Positions 35,194-42,549 of a DNA stretch of 64,000 nucleotides are shown here, one piece after another. A model generated the notes under the pieces. The model was not told where the DNA came from. It searched no databases and saw nothing but the letters and a program-made list of their open reading frames with translations. The DNA lies in assembly GCF_003347605.1 (NCBI RefSeq), contig NZ_QDFZ01000002.1:1-64000 (forward strand), read 5' to 3'. How positions within the stretch are numbered: the first letter of the stretch is position 1; every line of letters begins with the position of its first letter. The stretch is from Chryseobacterium sp. KLBC 52. GTDB lineage: Bacteria > Bacteroidota > Bacteroidia > Flavobacteriales > Weeksellaceae. The position numbers and the translations under genes were made by a program.

Positions 35194-36051
35194 ATGATTT
35201 TATCAATGACCGGATTCGGTAGAGCCGAAGATGTTTTTGAAGGAAAAAAAATTACTATAGATATTAAATCTCTGAACAGCAAGAGCTTTGATTTAAATAT
35301 TAAAATTCCTTTACGTTATAAAGAAAAAGAATTTGAAATCAGAAAAATTCTTAACGATAGAATTATCCGTGGAAAAGTAGACTGCTACGTTAATATTGAG
35401 AATCTTGAAGAGTCCAATGATGTAAAAATCAATAAAAACTTAATTGACTCTTATATCAACGAACTTAAAAACATAGCTTCTGACGGTCCCAATTTCGAAT
35501 ACCTTAAAATGGCAGTAAGACTTCCTGATGCCATCACATCCAGACCTGACGAATTGACAGAAGGTGAATGGGAAGCTTTGGCTAAGATTGTCAATAATGC
35601 CGTAGACAGATTCGAAGAATTCAGAAGAACTGAAGGCGGTATTTTACACGAGGAACTCAACAGAAATATCCAGAATATTGACAAGTACCTTGGAGAAGTG
35701 ATTCCTTTTGAAGAAGAAAGAATTGTAAGCGTGAAAGAACGTTATCAGAAGTCTTTGAAAGAATTCGAAAACGTTGATGAAACCCGTTTCTACCAGGAAA
35801 TGGCCTATTTCACTGAAAAACTTGATATTTCTGAAGAAAAGGTAAGACTTGCCCAGCACCTGAAATATTACAAAGAAGTAATGGACAATGAATCTTTCAA
35901 TGGAAAAAAACTGGGCTTTATTTCTCAGGAAATCGGAAGAGAAATCAATACCCTGGGTTCTAAAGCCAATCACGCAGAAATCCAGAAACTGGTAGTGATG
36001 ATGAAAGATGACCTTGAAAAAATTAAAGAACAAACGTTAAACGTATTGTAA
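35194..36051 (+). CDS. yicC: YicC family endoribonuclease-like protein
   Basis: A 285-residue protein that starts MILSMTGFGRAEDVFEGKKI, the hallmark of the family, and ends with the conserved GREINTLGSKANHAEIQKLVV and IKEQTLNVL. E. coli YicC is described as a ring-shaped RNase and adaptor of small RNA turnover. The role in this organism is inferred. It is followed 86 bases later by gmk, as is commonly seen; the spacer holds an inverted heptamer repeat. Confidence 0.9.
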   Translation: MILSMTGFGRAEDVFEGKKITIDIKSLNSKSFDLNIKIPLRYKEKEFEIRKILNDRIIRGKVDCYVNIENLEESNDVKINKNLIDSYINELKNIASDGPNFEYLKMAVRLPDAITSRPDELTEGEWEALAKIVNNAVDRFEEFRRTEGGILHEELNRNIQNIDKYLGEVIPFEEERIVSVKERYQKSLKEFENVDETRFYQEMAYFTEKLDISEEKVRLAQHLKYYKEVMDNESFNGKKLGFISQEIGREINTLGSKANHAEIQKLVVMMKDDLEKIKEQTLNVL

Positions 36052-36055
36052 TGAT

Positions 36056-36126
36056 AGGTACGAGGTATGAGATGCGTGGTTGTCATTTCTAAAAAAGAAA
36101 CCCAAAACTCGGACCTCGTAACCCGA
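36056..36126. repeat. Inverted heptamer repeat between yicC and gmk
   Basis: The left arm has units AGGTACG, AGGTATG, AGATGCG, TGGTTGT (36056-36083). The right arm has AACTCGG, ACCTCGT, AACCCGA (36106-36126), complementary to the left. It lies immediately downstream of the yicC stop. Confidence 0.7.
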
Positions 36127-36137
36127 AATTGTAAAAA

Positions 36138-36704
36138 ATGGATAAAGTAATTATATTTTCAGCACCATCAGGGAGCGGAAAAACTACATTGGTAAAGCAT
36201 TCACTGGAAACATTTCCTGAGCTGGAATTTTCAATCTCATGTACAACGAGACAGCCCAGAGGAAGTGAAGTTCATGCGGTAGATTATCATTTTCTGACAC
36301 CGGATGAGTTCAGACAGAAAATTTCTGAAGATGCTTTTGTAGAATATGAAGAAGTATATACTGACAAATATTACGGTACTTTAAAGTCTGAAGTAGAGAA
36401 AATCTGGAATCAGGGAAAAGTAGTTATTTTTGATGTAGATGTAAAAGGAGGAATTTCGTTAAAAAAATATTTCGGTGATAAAGCGTTGTCTATTTTTATA
36501 GAACCGCCTTCCATTGAAGAATTGGAACGAAGATTGATCTCCAGAAACACAGATGATGCAGAAACCATAAAAACCCGTGTAGCAAAGGCAGAAGAAGAAA
36601 TGACCTACGCCAGCGGGTTTGACAAGATCGTGATTAATGAAGATCTTGATGCAGCTAAAATAGAAATAGAAAGTTTAATAAAAAGTTTTATAGAAAGAAA
36701 CTAG
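36138..36704 (+). CDS. gmk: Guanylate kinase
   Basis: A 188-residue nucleotide kinase making GDP from GMP and ATP. The P-loop SAPSGSGKTTLV is at residues 7-18, followed by the GMP-binding SCTTRQPRGSEVHAVDYHFL and the VFDVDVKGGISLKK strand. Length is normal. It lies downstream of yicC in the same direction and may be co-transcribed. The stop codon is inside the first heptamer of a repeat array. Confidence 0.95.
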   Translation: MDKVIIFSAPSGSGKTTLVKHSLETFPELEFSISCTTRQPRGSEVHAVDYHFLTPDEFRQKISEDAFVEYEEVYTDKYYGTLKSEVEKIWNQGKVVIFDVDVKGGISLKKYFGDKALSIFIEPPSIEELERRLISRNTDDAETIKTRVAKAEEEMTYASGFDKIVINEDLDAAKIEIESLIKSFIERN

Positions 36705-36795
36705 AAGTTAGAAATTAGAAGTTAGTTTTTTTAGTGTCAGGAAAATTATCCTCATTTTATACTAACCTCTAGTTTCTAATCTCTAACTTCTATAA
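36701..36795. repeat. Inverted heptamer repeat between gmk and nadA
   Basis: The left arm is CTAGAAG, TTAGAAA, TTAGAAG, TTAGTTT (36701-36728), beginning in the gmk stop codon. The right arm is ACTAACC, TCTAGTT, TCTAATC, TCTAACT, TCTATAA (36761-36795). The arms are complementary around a 32-base loop. Confidence 0.8.
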
Positions 36796-36815
36796 AAGAA
36801 AAAATTGAGGTTGAT

Positions 36816-37835
36816 ATGAGTACCGAAACATTAGAAAAAGCTAAATCTGCAATTCCTGTCAGAGGATTTCTGGATATAAAAGATATTGCTATTCCTCAGG
36901 GAGAAGAGCTTGTGAAAGCCATTCTTCAACTGAAAGAAGAAAAAAATGCGGTGATCCTTGCCCATTACTACCAGCCCGGAGAAATTCAGGATATCGCAGA
37001 TTTCCTTGGAGATTCTTTACAGCTGGCTAGACAGGCTAAAGATACCAATGCTGACATGATTGTATTCTGTGGAGTACATTTCATGGCAGAAGCCGCTAAA
37101 ATTCTGAATCCAACTAAAAAAGTAGTTCTTCCTGATACCATGGCCGGATGCTCACTGGCAGACGGTTGTTCCGGAGAAGGATTGAGAAAAATGCGCGAAC
37201 AGCACCCGAATGCTTTAATTGCCACTTACATCAATTGTAATGCAGAAACCAAAGCAGAAAGTGACATCATCGTAACAAGTTCCAATGCTGAAACAGTAAT
37301 TGAAGCCCTTCCGAAAGACAGACCAATTATTTTCGCACCGGATAAAAACCTGGGAAGATATCTGTCTAAGAAAACAGGTCGTGATATGATCCTTTGGGAC
37401 GGAAGCTGTGTAGTACACGAAGCATTTTCAATGGAAAGAATTGCCCAGCAATTGGCAGATAATCCGGATGCAAAACTGATTGCACACCCTGAAAGTGAAG
37501 AAGCAGTATTAAAACTGGCTCACTTCATCGGTTCCACTTCTGCCCTGTTGAACTATGTAGAAAAAGATGACTGTCAGAAATTCATCATCGCTACAGAAGA
37601 AGGAATTCTTCACGAAATGAGAAAACGTGCTCCTCACAAGGAACTGATTCCTGCACTGGTTTTTGATGAAAGCTGCAACTGTTCAGAATGTTTCTATATG
37701 AAACGTAATACCATGGAAAAGCTGTATTTATGTATGAAATATGAGCTTCCTGAAATTCTTATCGACGAAGAATTAAGATTAAAAGCATTGAAACCTATTG
37801 AAGCCATGCTGGACCTTTCGAAAAGTATAAAATAA
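36816..37835 (+). CDS. nadA: Quinolinate synthase
   Basis: A 339-residue 4Fe-4S enzyme that joins iminoaspartate and dihydroxyacetone phosphate in NAD synthesis. It shows HYYQPGEIQDIADFLGDSL, CGVHFMAEAAKIL, PDTMAGCSLADGC, and late ESCNCSECFYMKRNT. The conserved cysteines that ligate the cluster are present (CGVHF, CNAET region and CxxC near the end). Length is normal. It has no recognisable nadB or nadC neighbour here. A terminator shared with the peptide genes follows. Confidence 0.95.
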   Translation: MSTETLEKAKSAIPVRGFLDIKDIAIPQGEELVKAILQLKEEKNAVILAHYYQPGEIQDIADFLGDSLQLARQAKDTNADMIVFCGVHFMAEAAKILNPTKKVVLPDTMAGCSLADGCSGEGLRKMREQHPNALIATYINCNAETKAESDIIVTSSNAETVIEALPKDRPIIFAPDKNLGRYLSKKTGRDMILWDGSCVVHEAFSMERIAQQLADNPDAKLIAHPESEEAVLKLAHFIGSTSALLNYVEKDDCQKFIIATEEGILHEMRKRAPHKELIPALVFDESCNCSECFYMKRNTMEKLYLCMKYELPEILIDEELRLKALKPIEAMLDLSKSIK

Positions 37836-37838
37836 ATC

Positions 37839-37866
37839 AAAGCACTGTTTTCACAGTGCTTTTTTA
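37839..37866. terminator. Bidirectional terminator between nadA and the peptide cluster
   Basis: Arms AAAGCACTGT (37839-37848) and ACAGTGCTTT (37853-37862) with loop TTTC, T tract to the right and opposing A tract to the left. Confidence 0.88.
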
Positions 37867-37890
37867 TTGTTCTAAGGACAGATATTATGT

Positions 37891-38094
37891 TTAAGATACT
37901 CCTCCGCTCATACATGACATATCCACAATAACACACATTTTACAACGGTCAGGAAGCATTTGAAAAGCTTCACATGGAGCATCGCCTGGATTATTTCCGT
38001 AAGTAGTATTCTTAGGACATCCTGTACACGTGGCTGAACCTGCCCCTTGCAGTGCTTGAAGTTCTTTTCTGTTTAATTTCTTTAGATTTTTCAT
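37891..38094 (-). CDS. Double-glycine-leader-type Cys-rich peptide 1
   Basis: A 67-residue peptide. The leader MKNLKKLNRKELQALQG matches a bacteriocin-type signal seen in Chryseobacterium, but the site is GA rather than GG. The predicted core has six cysteines (TCTGCP, PC, RCKMC, SC) and ends SGGVS. The core pattern TC..CP..YG..PG..C...LP..CK..V.V..C is shared with peptide 4 in this cluster, so these two are paralogs. It is fourth in order of transcription from the promoter at 38871. Processing by a C39-peptidase transporter is inferred; none is in the window. It could also act as a signal peptide rather than a toxin. Confidence 0.75.
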   Translation of the reverse strand: MKNLKKLNRKELQALQGAGSATCTGCPKNTTYGNNPGDAPCEAFQMLPDRCKMCVIVDMSCMSGGVS

Positions 38095-38162
38095 AGTAGT
38101 TTTAAATTAATTTTTGATTGTCTGTTTTTATAATAAATTGATCGTTTTTAAACAATATTTTT

Positions 38163-38360
38163 CTAGCCTTCCAGAACCATACAGCTGCCTGGAATGGATG
38201 GATCATAAGGGAATAGGTAAAGACAAACTTTACGTCCTTTAAAATCTGTACATACCGCACATCCTTTCGGTCCGCAGTCAAGATCTACAGCACAGCTGTC
38301 TCCAATACCTCCGATAATAGCTCTTAAGCTTTCTCTGTTTAATTTTTTTGAATTTTTCAT
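38163..38360 (-). CDS. Double-glycine-leader Cys-rich peptide 2
   Basis: A 65-residue peptide. Leader MKNSKKLNRESLRAIIGG ends in a clear GG site at 17-18. The core (GDSCAVDLDCGPKGCAVC...) has six cysteines in a pattern unlike peptides 1 and 4, with a proline-rich end (YDPSIPGSCM). No modification enzyme is nearby, so disulfide bonding is the simplest model. The third gene of the likely unit. Confidence 0.75.
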   Translation of the reverse strand: MKNSKKLNRESLRAIIGGIGDSCAVDLDCGPKGCAVCTDFKGRKVCLYLFPYDPSIPGSCMVLEG

Positions 38361-38401
38361 AGTATTTTATTTTTCAAATCGGGTCTAGTCTTTATCCAAT
38401 G

Positions 38402-38572
38402 CTATAGCATCGGTGCATAACAGGTTCCTCCCGGTTTCAGCCAGCAGCCCCACTTTCCACCTCCGCGGAAACAGACAAATTGCTCTCCTCCGCATGCTTC
38501 AATCTGAATATCAGTGAAACCACCTTTGATATTTTTTTGATCTTCTCTTGATAATTTCTTGATTGTTTTCAT
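38402..38572 (-). CDS. Double-glycine-leader Cys-rich peptide 3
   Basis: A 56-residue peptide. Leader MKTIKKLSREDQKNIKGG is divergent from the other three but has the same KKLxRE and GG. The core FTDIQIEACGGEQFVC, followed by WGCWLKPGGTCYAPML, has four cysteines and several tryptophans and glycines. Its size makes it easy to miss in annotation. Reading frame, spacing and leader all support it as a real gene. Confidence 0.72.
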   Translation of the reverse strand: MKTIKKLSREDQKNIKGGFTDIQIEACGGEQFVCFRGGGKWGCWLKPGGTCYAPML

Positions 38573-38621
38573 ATTGTAATAATTTTAGTATTCTATAATA
38601 ACAATAAATTCATGATGTAAA

Positions 38622-38816
38622 TCAGTAAGGACCAAAGCATTCAAAGCTTACTAATACTCTTCCTTTACAGCACTCCGGTAGTGCATAATAATCGGCACAT
38701 GATCTTGGTTCACCAGGTCCGTAGGGTCCGGCAGGACAATTCTCAAAACAGGTATTCACATCTCCTCCACCGATTGATTTCAGAGTTTCTCTGTTTAATT
38801 TCTTTAAATTTTTCAT
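38622..38816 (-). CDS. Double-glycine-leader Cys-rich peptide 4
   Basis: A 64-residue peptide starting at 38816 (MKNLKKLNRETLKSIGGG); a further upstream ATG gives no leader-like sequence. The core (DVNTCFENCPAGPYG...) has six cysteines, with the LPECCK and CFGPY end. It is the first gene of the cluster, ~55 bases after a TATGTTTG element, and is the likely parent of peptide 1 by duplication. Confidence 0.78.
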   Translation of the reverse strand: MKNLKKLNRETLKSIGGGDVNTCFENCPAGPYGPGEPRSCADYYALPECCKGRVLVSFECFGPY

Positions 38817-38870
38817 GATTATTTTATTATTAGTTAATATCATAAATGTAACATTTTTAATCAATTACAC

Positions 38871-38878
38871 CAAACATA
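38871..38878 (-). promoter_or_regulatory. -7 promoter element of the peptide cluster (TATGTTTG)
   Basis: Minus-strand TATGTTTG fits TAnnTTTG; it lies 54 bases before peptide 4 and 38 bases from the -33 element of the divergent thr leader. Confidence 0.6.
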
Positions 38879-38916
38879 TCTCCTAAAATGGAAATATATT
38901 TTATTATGTTAAAAAC

Positions 38917-38946
38917 TTGGTCATTTCAAAATAATTTGTACATTTG
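38917..38946 (+). promoter_or_regulatory. Promoter of the threonine operon (TTG-N19-TACATTTG)
   Basis: TTG at 38917-38919, 19 bases, then TACATTTG at 38939-38946. Both boxes and their spacing match the Bacteroidetes -33/-7 promoter. The leader peptide ATG is 10 bases after the -7 box. Confidence 0.82.
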
Positions 38947-38956
38947 TTCTGTTACA

Positions 38957-39058
38957 ATGAATTTTTTAAGAAGCATATCTGATATTTCTGCCCTGAAAGC
39001 TACTATTTCAGGCGTATCTTCTGTTTCTACATTCACAACTACAACAACTACCCCATAA
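38957..39058 (+). CDS. thrL: Threonine operon leader peptide
   Basis: A 33-residue ORF (MNFLRSISDISALKAT...) ending in STFTTTTTTP. Eight of the 33 codons are Thr, six of them consecutive directly before Pro and the stop, and three are Ile. It lies right behind the promoter and in front of thrA. The stop overlaps the first arm of the stem ACCCC/GGGGT, and a second stem (TACTCTTT/AAAGAGTA) lies before thrA. This is the architecture of ribosome-mediated attenuation by threonine (and perhaps isoleucine) tRNA charging. A minus-strand ORF on the same DNA is a shadow. Confidence 0.85.
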   Translation: MNFLRSISDISALKATISGVSSVSTFTTTTTTP

Positions 39059-39113
39059 CGGGGTAAATTTTCACATATTATTTCCGGTACCCGTACTCTT
39101 TTTTCAAAGAGTA
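39050..39113 (+). promoter_or_regulatory. Attenuator structures upstream of thrA
   Basis: Stem 1: ACCCC-ATAAC-GGGGT (39050-39064) covers the end of the Thr run and the stop codon. Stem 2: TACTCTTT and AAAGAGTA (39094-39101, 39106-39113) followed by a T-rich tract. GGGTA (about 39061-39065) can instead pair with TACCC (39088-39092), an anti-terminator that competes with stem 1 and crowds stem 2. Confidence 0.7.
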
Positions 39114-39149
39114 TCCATTTCTTTTTATTCAACTTCAAAAAAATAATTG

Positions 39150-41597
39150 ATGAAAGTTTTAAAATTCGGCGGAACATCAGTCGCCCATTCTCAGAATATA
39201 TTACTGGTGGAAAAAATCATAAAAAGTGAATCTTTAAAAAGTAAAGTTGTTGTTATTGTATCCGCTCTTCACGGTGTAACGGATCAACTGATCAAAGCAG
39301 CAGAATATGCCTCTGTAAAGGATGAATGTTATATCAGGATTGTTCAGAATCTTGAAGAAAAACATATCAGCCTGGTGAAAGAACTTTTCCCAATCGCAGA
39401 GCAAAGCTCATGGTTAAGTTTTGTAAAAAAGCATTTTAATGATATCGAAGACCTCTGCAATGGAATTGCCGTACTTGGTGAACTCACAGATAGAATTAAA
39501 GATAAAATCGCCTCATACGGAGAGTTTCTGTCGTCAAAAATTATAGCGGCGAGATTACAGCATGAAGGACTAGACTGCGTATGGATGAATTCTGCAGAGC
39601 TTATCAGAACAGACAGTAATTTTACCAACGCAAAAGTAGATTTCGATTCTACTGAAAATAATATCGCCTGTTTTCTGAATGAAAATCAGAACAGTATTAT
39701 CATAGGACCAGGCTTTATTGCGAGGGACAAAAAAAATAATGCCACTACACTAGGAAGAGGTGGATCAGATTATACGGCTTCTATTGTTGCGGCTTCTATT
39801 GATGCGGAAGAACTTCAGATCTGGACCGATGTAAGCGGAATGATGACTGCCGATCCACGTTTAGTTTCCAATGCCAAACCTATTTCAGAAATATCGTATC
39901 ATGAAGCGATGGAACTGTCTCATTTTGGAGCCAAAGTCCTTTATCCGCCCTCCATTCAGCCTGTGATGGTAAAAAATATAAACCTGCTCATCAAAAACAC
40001 CTTTGACCCGGAGGCACGGGGAACTTTAATCTCCCATCAACTGAGATGTTCAGAAGATGAAAAACAGATTGCAGTAGGAATTTCAAACATGAACAATATT
40101 GCCCTGCTTACCCTTGAAGGCAGTGGAATGGTAGGAATACCCGGAATTTCAGCAAAACTATTTCAATGCTTAAGTCATGAAAAAATAAATGTCATTCTTA
40201 TTACACAGGGATCTTCAGAACATTCAATCACCATTGCTATTGAGAAAAAAGAAGCTCTACGTGCTGAAAACGCCATCAATTCTTCTTTTGCTGATGATAT
40301 CAATCTGGAAAGAGTGTATGCCGTAAAAATTGAAACAGAGCTTTCTATTGTCGCTTTAGTAGGAGAAAGTATGAAAAGCAGAAGCGGTGTGAGTGCAAAA
40401 ATGTTTGGATGTCTAGGAAATAACGGGATCAATATAAGAGCAATTGCACAGGGATCTTCGGAAAGAAATATAAGTATCGTTATTTCAGAAAAAGATAGTA
40501 AAAAAGCCGTCAATGTACTTCATGAAGAATTTTTTGAGTCTGAAATAAAGCAAATCCATCTGTACATCTGTGGAACAGGAAATGTAGGTTCAAAACTCAT
40601 CCAGCAGATTTATACCCAAAATGATTATCTAAAAGAAAACTTTTTGATCAACCTTAGAATTGCAGGAATTTCCAACAGCCGTTGTATGCTATTTTCAGAC
40701 CAGGGAATTTCACAGGAAGATTACCTTAACTGGAATCAGCAGAATGAAAAAGTCTCTGCCAGAGAATTTGCTGATGAAATTATCCGCAGAAATCTTAGAA
40801 ATTCTGTCTTCATTGATGTAACGGCAAGCGCTGACATTCCCGAAGTGTATGAAAGCTTATTAAAAAGGAGTATAAACATCGTGGCCTGTAATAAAATTGC
40901 AGCTTCTTCAGATTTCAAAAAGTATAAAACATTAAAAAATACGGCACGAAACCACAGCTGTAATTTCTACTTTGAAACCAACGTTGGAGCAGGGCTTCCG
41001 GTAATAGGAACTATTAATGACCTCATCAAAAGCGGAGACCAGATTCAATCTATTCAGGCCGTACTGAGTGGAACATTGAATTTTGTATTTAATGAATATG
41101 ACGGAAGCAGAACTTTTTCTGAAGTAGTGGCTCAGGCTCAGAAGGAAGGATATACAGAGCCGGATCCAAGACTTGATCTGTCCGGAACAGATGTAGCAAG
41201 AAAAATTTTAATTCTGGCAAGAGAGGCAGGATATCCGCTTCAGTTTGAGGAAATTGAAAACATAAGTTTTCTGCCTGAAGAATGCATGCAGGGAAGCGTT
41301 GAAAGTTTTTACGAAAAGCTTACAGTATATGAAGATCACTTTAAAAACTTATTAAATAAAGCTAAAACTGAAGGCAAAGTATTAAAATATGTCGCAGAAT
41401 TTGAAAACGGAAAAGCCAAAGTAGGTTTACAGCATATTGCTCCGGATAGTGATCTGTTTCACTTATATGGAAAAGACAATATTGTTATTTTTAAAACGCT
41501 GAGATATTCTGAGCAGCCTTTGGTTGTAAAAGGAGCCGGTGCCGGAGCTGATGTAACGGCAAGCGGAGTTTTTGCAGATATTATCCGTTCTATTTAA
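39150..41597 (+). CDS. thrA: Bifunctional aspartate kinase / homoserine dehydrogenase I
   Basis: An 815-residue fusion for the first and third steps of threonine/methionine synthesis. The kinase N-terminus is KVLKFGGTSVAHSQNI; the two ACT-type regulatory domains lie at about residues 315-460 (MVGIPGISAKLFQCL and MKSRSGVSAKMFGCL). The homoserine dehydrogenase begins HLYICGTGNVGSKL and shows CNKIAASSDFKKY, FETNVGAGLPVIGTI and the SGTLNF loop. The start is the ATG at 39150. It heads thrA-thrB-thrC; control by the attenuator in front of it and feedback through the ACT domains is expected. Confidence 0.96.
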   Translation: MKVLKFGGTSVAHSQNILLVEKIIKSESLKSKVVVIVSALHGVTDQLIKAAEYASVKDECYIRIVQNLEEKHISLVKELFPIAEQSSWLSFVKKHFNDIEDLCNGIAVLGELTDRIKDKIASYGEFLSSKIIAARLQHEGLDCVWMNSAELIRTDSNFTNAKVDFDSTENNIACFLNENQNSIIIGPGFIARDKKNNATTLGRGGSDYTASIVAASIDAEELQIWTDVSGMMTADPRLVSNAKPISEISYHEAMELSHFGAKVLYPPSIQPVMVKNINLLIKNTFDPEARGTLISHQLRCSEDEKQIAVGISNMNNIALLTLEGSGMVGIPGISAKLFQCLSHEKINVILITQGSSEHSITIAIEKKEALRAENAINSSFADDINLERVYAVKIETELSIVALVGESMKSRSGVSAKMFGCLGNNGINIRAIAQGSSERNISIVISEKDSKKAVNVLHEEFFESEIKQIHLYICGTGNVGSKLIQQIYTQNDYLKENFLINLRIAGISNSRCMLFSDQGISQEDYLNWNQQNEKVSAREFADEIIRRNLRNSVFIDVTASADIPEVYESLLKRSINIVACNKIAASSDFKKYKTLKNTARNHSCNFYFETNVGAGLPVIGTINDLIKSGDQIQSIQAVLSGTLNFVFNEYDGSRTFSEVVAQAQKEGYTEPDPRLDLSGTDVARKILILAREAGYPLQFEEIENISFLPEECMQGSVESFYEKLTVYEDHFKNLLNKAKTEGKVLKYVAEFENGKAKVGLQHIAPDSDLFHLYGKDNIVIFKTLRYSEQPLVVKGAGAGADVTASGVFADIIRSI

Positions 41598-41607
41598 AAA
41601 CACAGTT

Positions 41608-42534
41608 ATGAAAAAAGTAAAATTAAAAGTCCCGGCCACTGTGGCCAATCTGGTTTGCGGATTCGATATTTTAGGAATGGCAGTCCATGATCCTTATGAT
41701 GAGATGGAATTCAGATTATTGGAAACCCCGGAAATTATTATAAAACATACAGATTCTTTTGGGCTTCCTGAAGAGCCTTCCAGCAATGTTGCCGGGATTG
41801 TTCTTTTAAAAATTCAGGAACACTTTAATCTGAAAAACGGCTTTGAAGTTATTATTCATAAACATATAAAGCCCGGAAGCGGGCTCGGCTCCAGTGCGGC
41901 AAGTGCCGCCGGAGCCGCTTTCGGAGCCAGTGTATTATTAGGAAACAAACTTTCCAAAGAGGAAATGGTTTATTTTGCCATGTTTGGGGAAGAACTTGCC
42001 TCAGGAGTACGACATGCAGACAATATCGCACCATGCATCTATGGTGGAATCACCTTGGTAAAATCTACCAGCCCGATTGATATTATTCCTCTAAACAGTC
42101 CTGATTTATTTGTAACGGCTGTACATCCGCAGGTGGAAGTTAAAACTTCAGATGCCAGACAGGTTTTAAAGAAAAATATCACCTTAAAAAGCGCTGTGGA
42201 ACAATGGGGAAATATAGCCGGACTTGTCGCCGGGATTCAGAAGAATGACTTTGACTTGATTGGCAGAAGTCTAACCGATGTCATTATAGAACCTGTCCGC
42301 AGTATTCTGATTCCAAAATTTAACGAAATCAAAGAAAAAAGTCTGCAATCAGGAGCTTTAGGAGGAGGAATTTCCGGTTCCGGACCTTCTATTTTTATGC
42401 TGTCTGAGCAAAAAGAAACTGCAGATAAAATCGCTCAGATGATGGAATCAGTATATGATGAAATTGAAATAGAAAGTTTTGTATACGTTTCAAAAATAAA
42501 TCCGGCTGGTATTCAAATCATTAAAGAAGCTTAA
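41608..42534 (+). CDS. thrB: Homoserine kinase
   Basis: A 308-residue GHMP-family kinase making O-phosphohomoserine. The N-terminal VPATVANLVCGFDILGMAV and the ATP loop PGSGLGSSAASAAGAAFGA are diagnostic, along with GGGISGSGPSIFML near the end. The start at 41608 gives the correct family N-terminus, 10 bases after thrA; an in-frame upstream ATG overlaps thrA and is rejected. thrC follows 15 bases later. Confidence 0.96.
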   Translation: MKKVKLKVPATVANLVCGFDILGMAVHDPYDEMEFRLLETPEIIIKHTDSFGLPEEPSSNVAGIVLLKIQEHFNLKNGFEVIIHKHIKPGSGLGSSAASAAGAAFGASVLLGNKLSKEEMVYFAMFGEELASGVRHADNIAPCIYGGITLVKSTSPIDIIPLNSPDLFVTAVHPQVEVKTSDARQVLKKNITLKSAVEQWGNIAGLVAGIQKNDFDLIGRSLTDVIIEPVRSILIPKFNEIKEKSLQSGALGGGISGSGPSIFMLSEQKETADKIAQMMESVYDEIEIESFVYVSKINPAGIQIIKEA

Positions 42535-42549
42535 TCATAAAAAACAGAA

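Noticed and set aside
37891..38816. Lanthipeptide or other modified-peptide cluster
   Set aside because: No LanB, LanC, LanM, radical SAM or YcaO gene is near; the leader type and Cys content fit unmodified, disulfide-bonded peptides better.
38926..39177. Minus-strand open frame of 83 codons opposite the thr leader
   Set aside because: It is antisense to the leader peptide; its Val run is only the complement of the ACA/ACT threonine codons, and it covers the promoter boxes.
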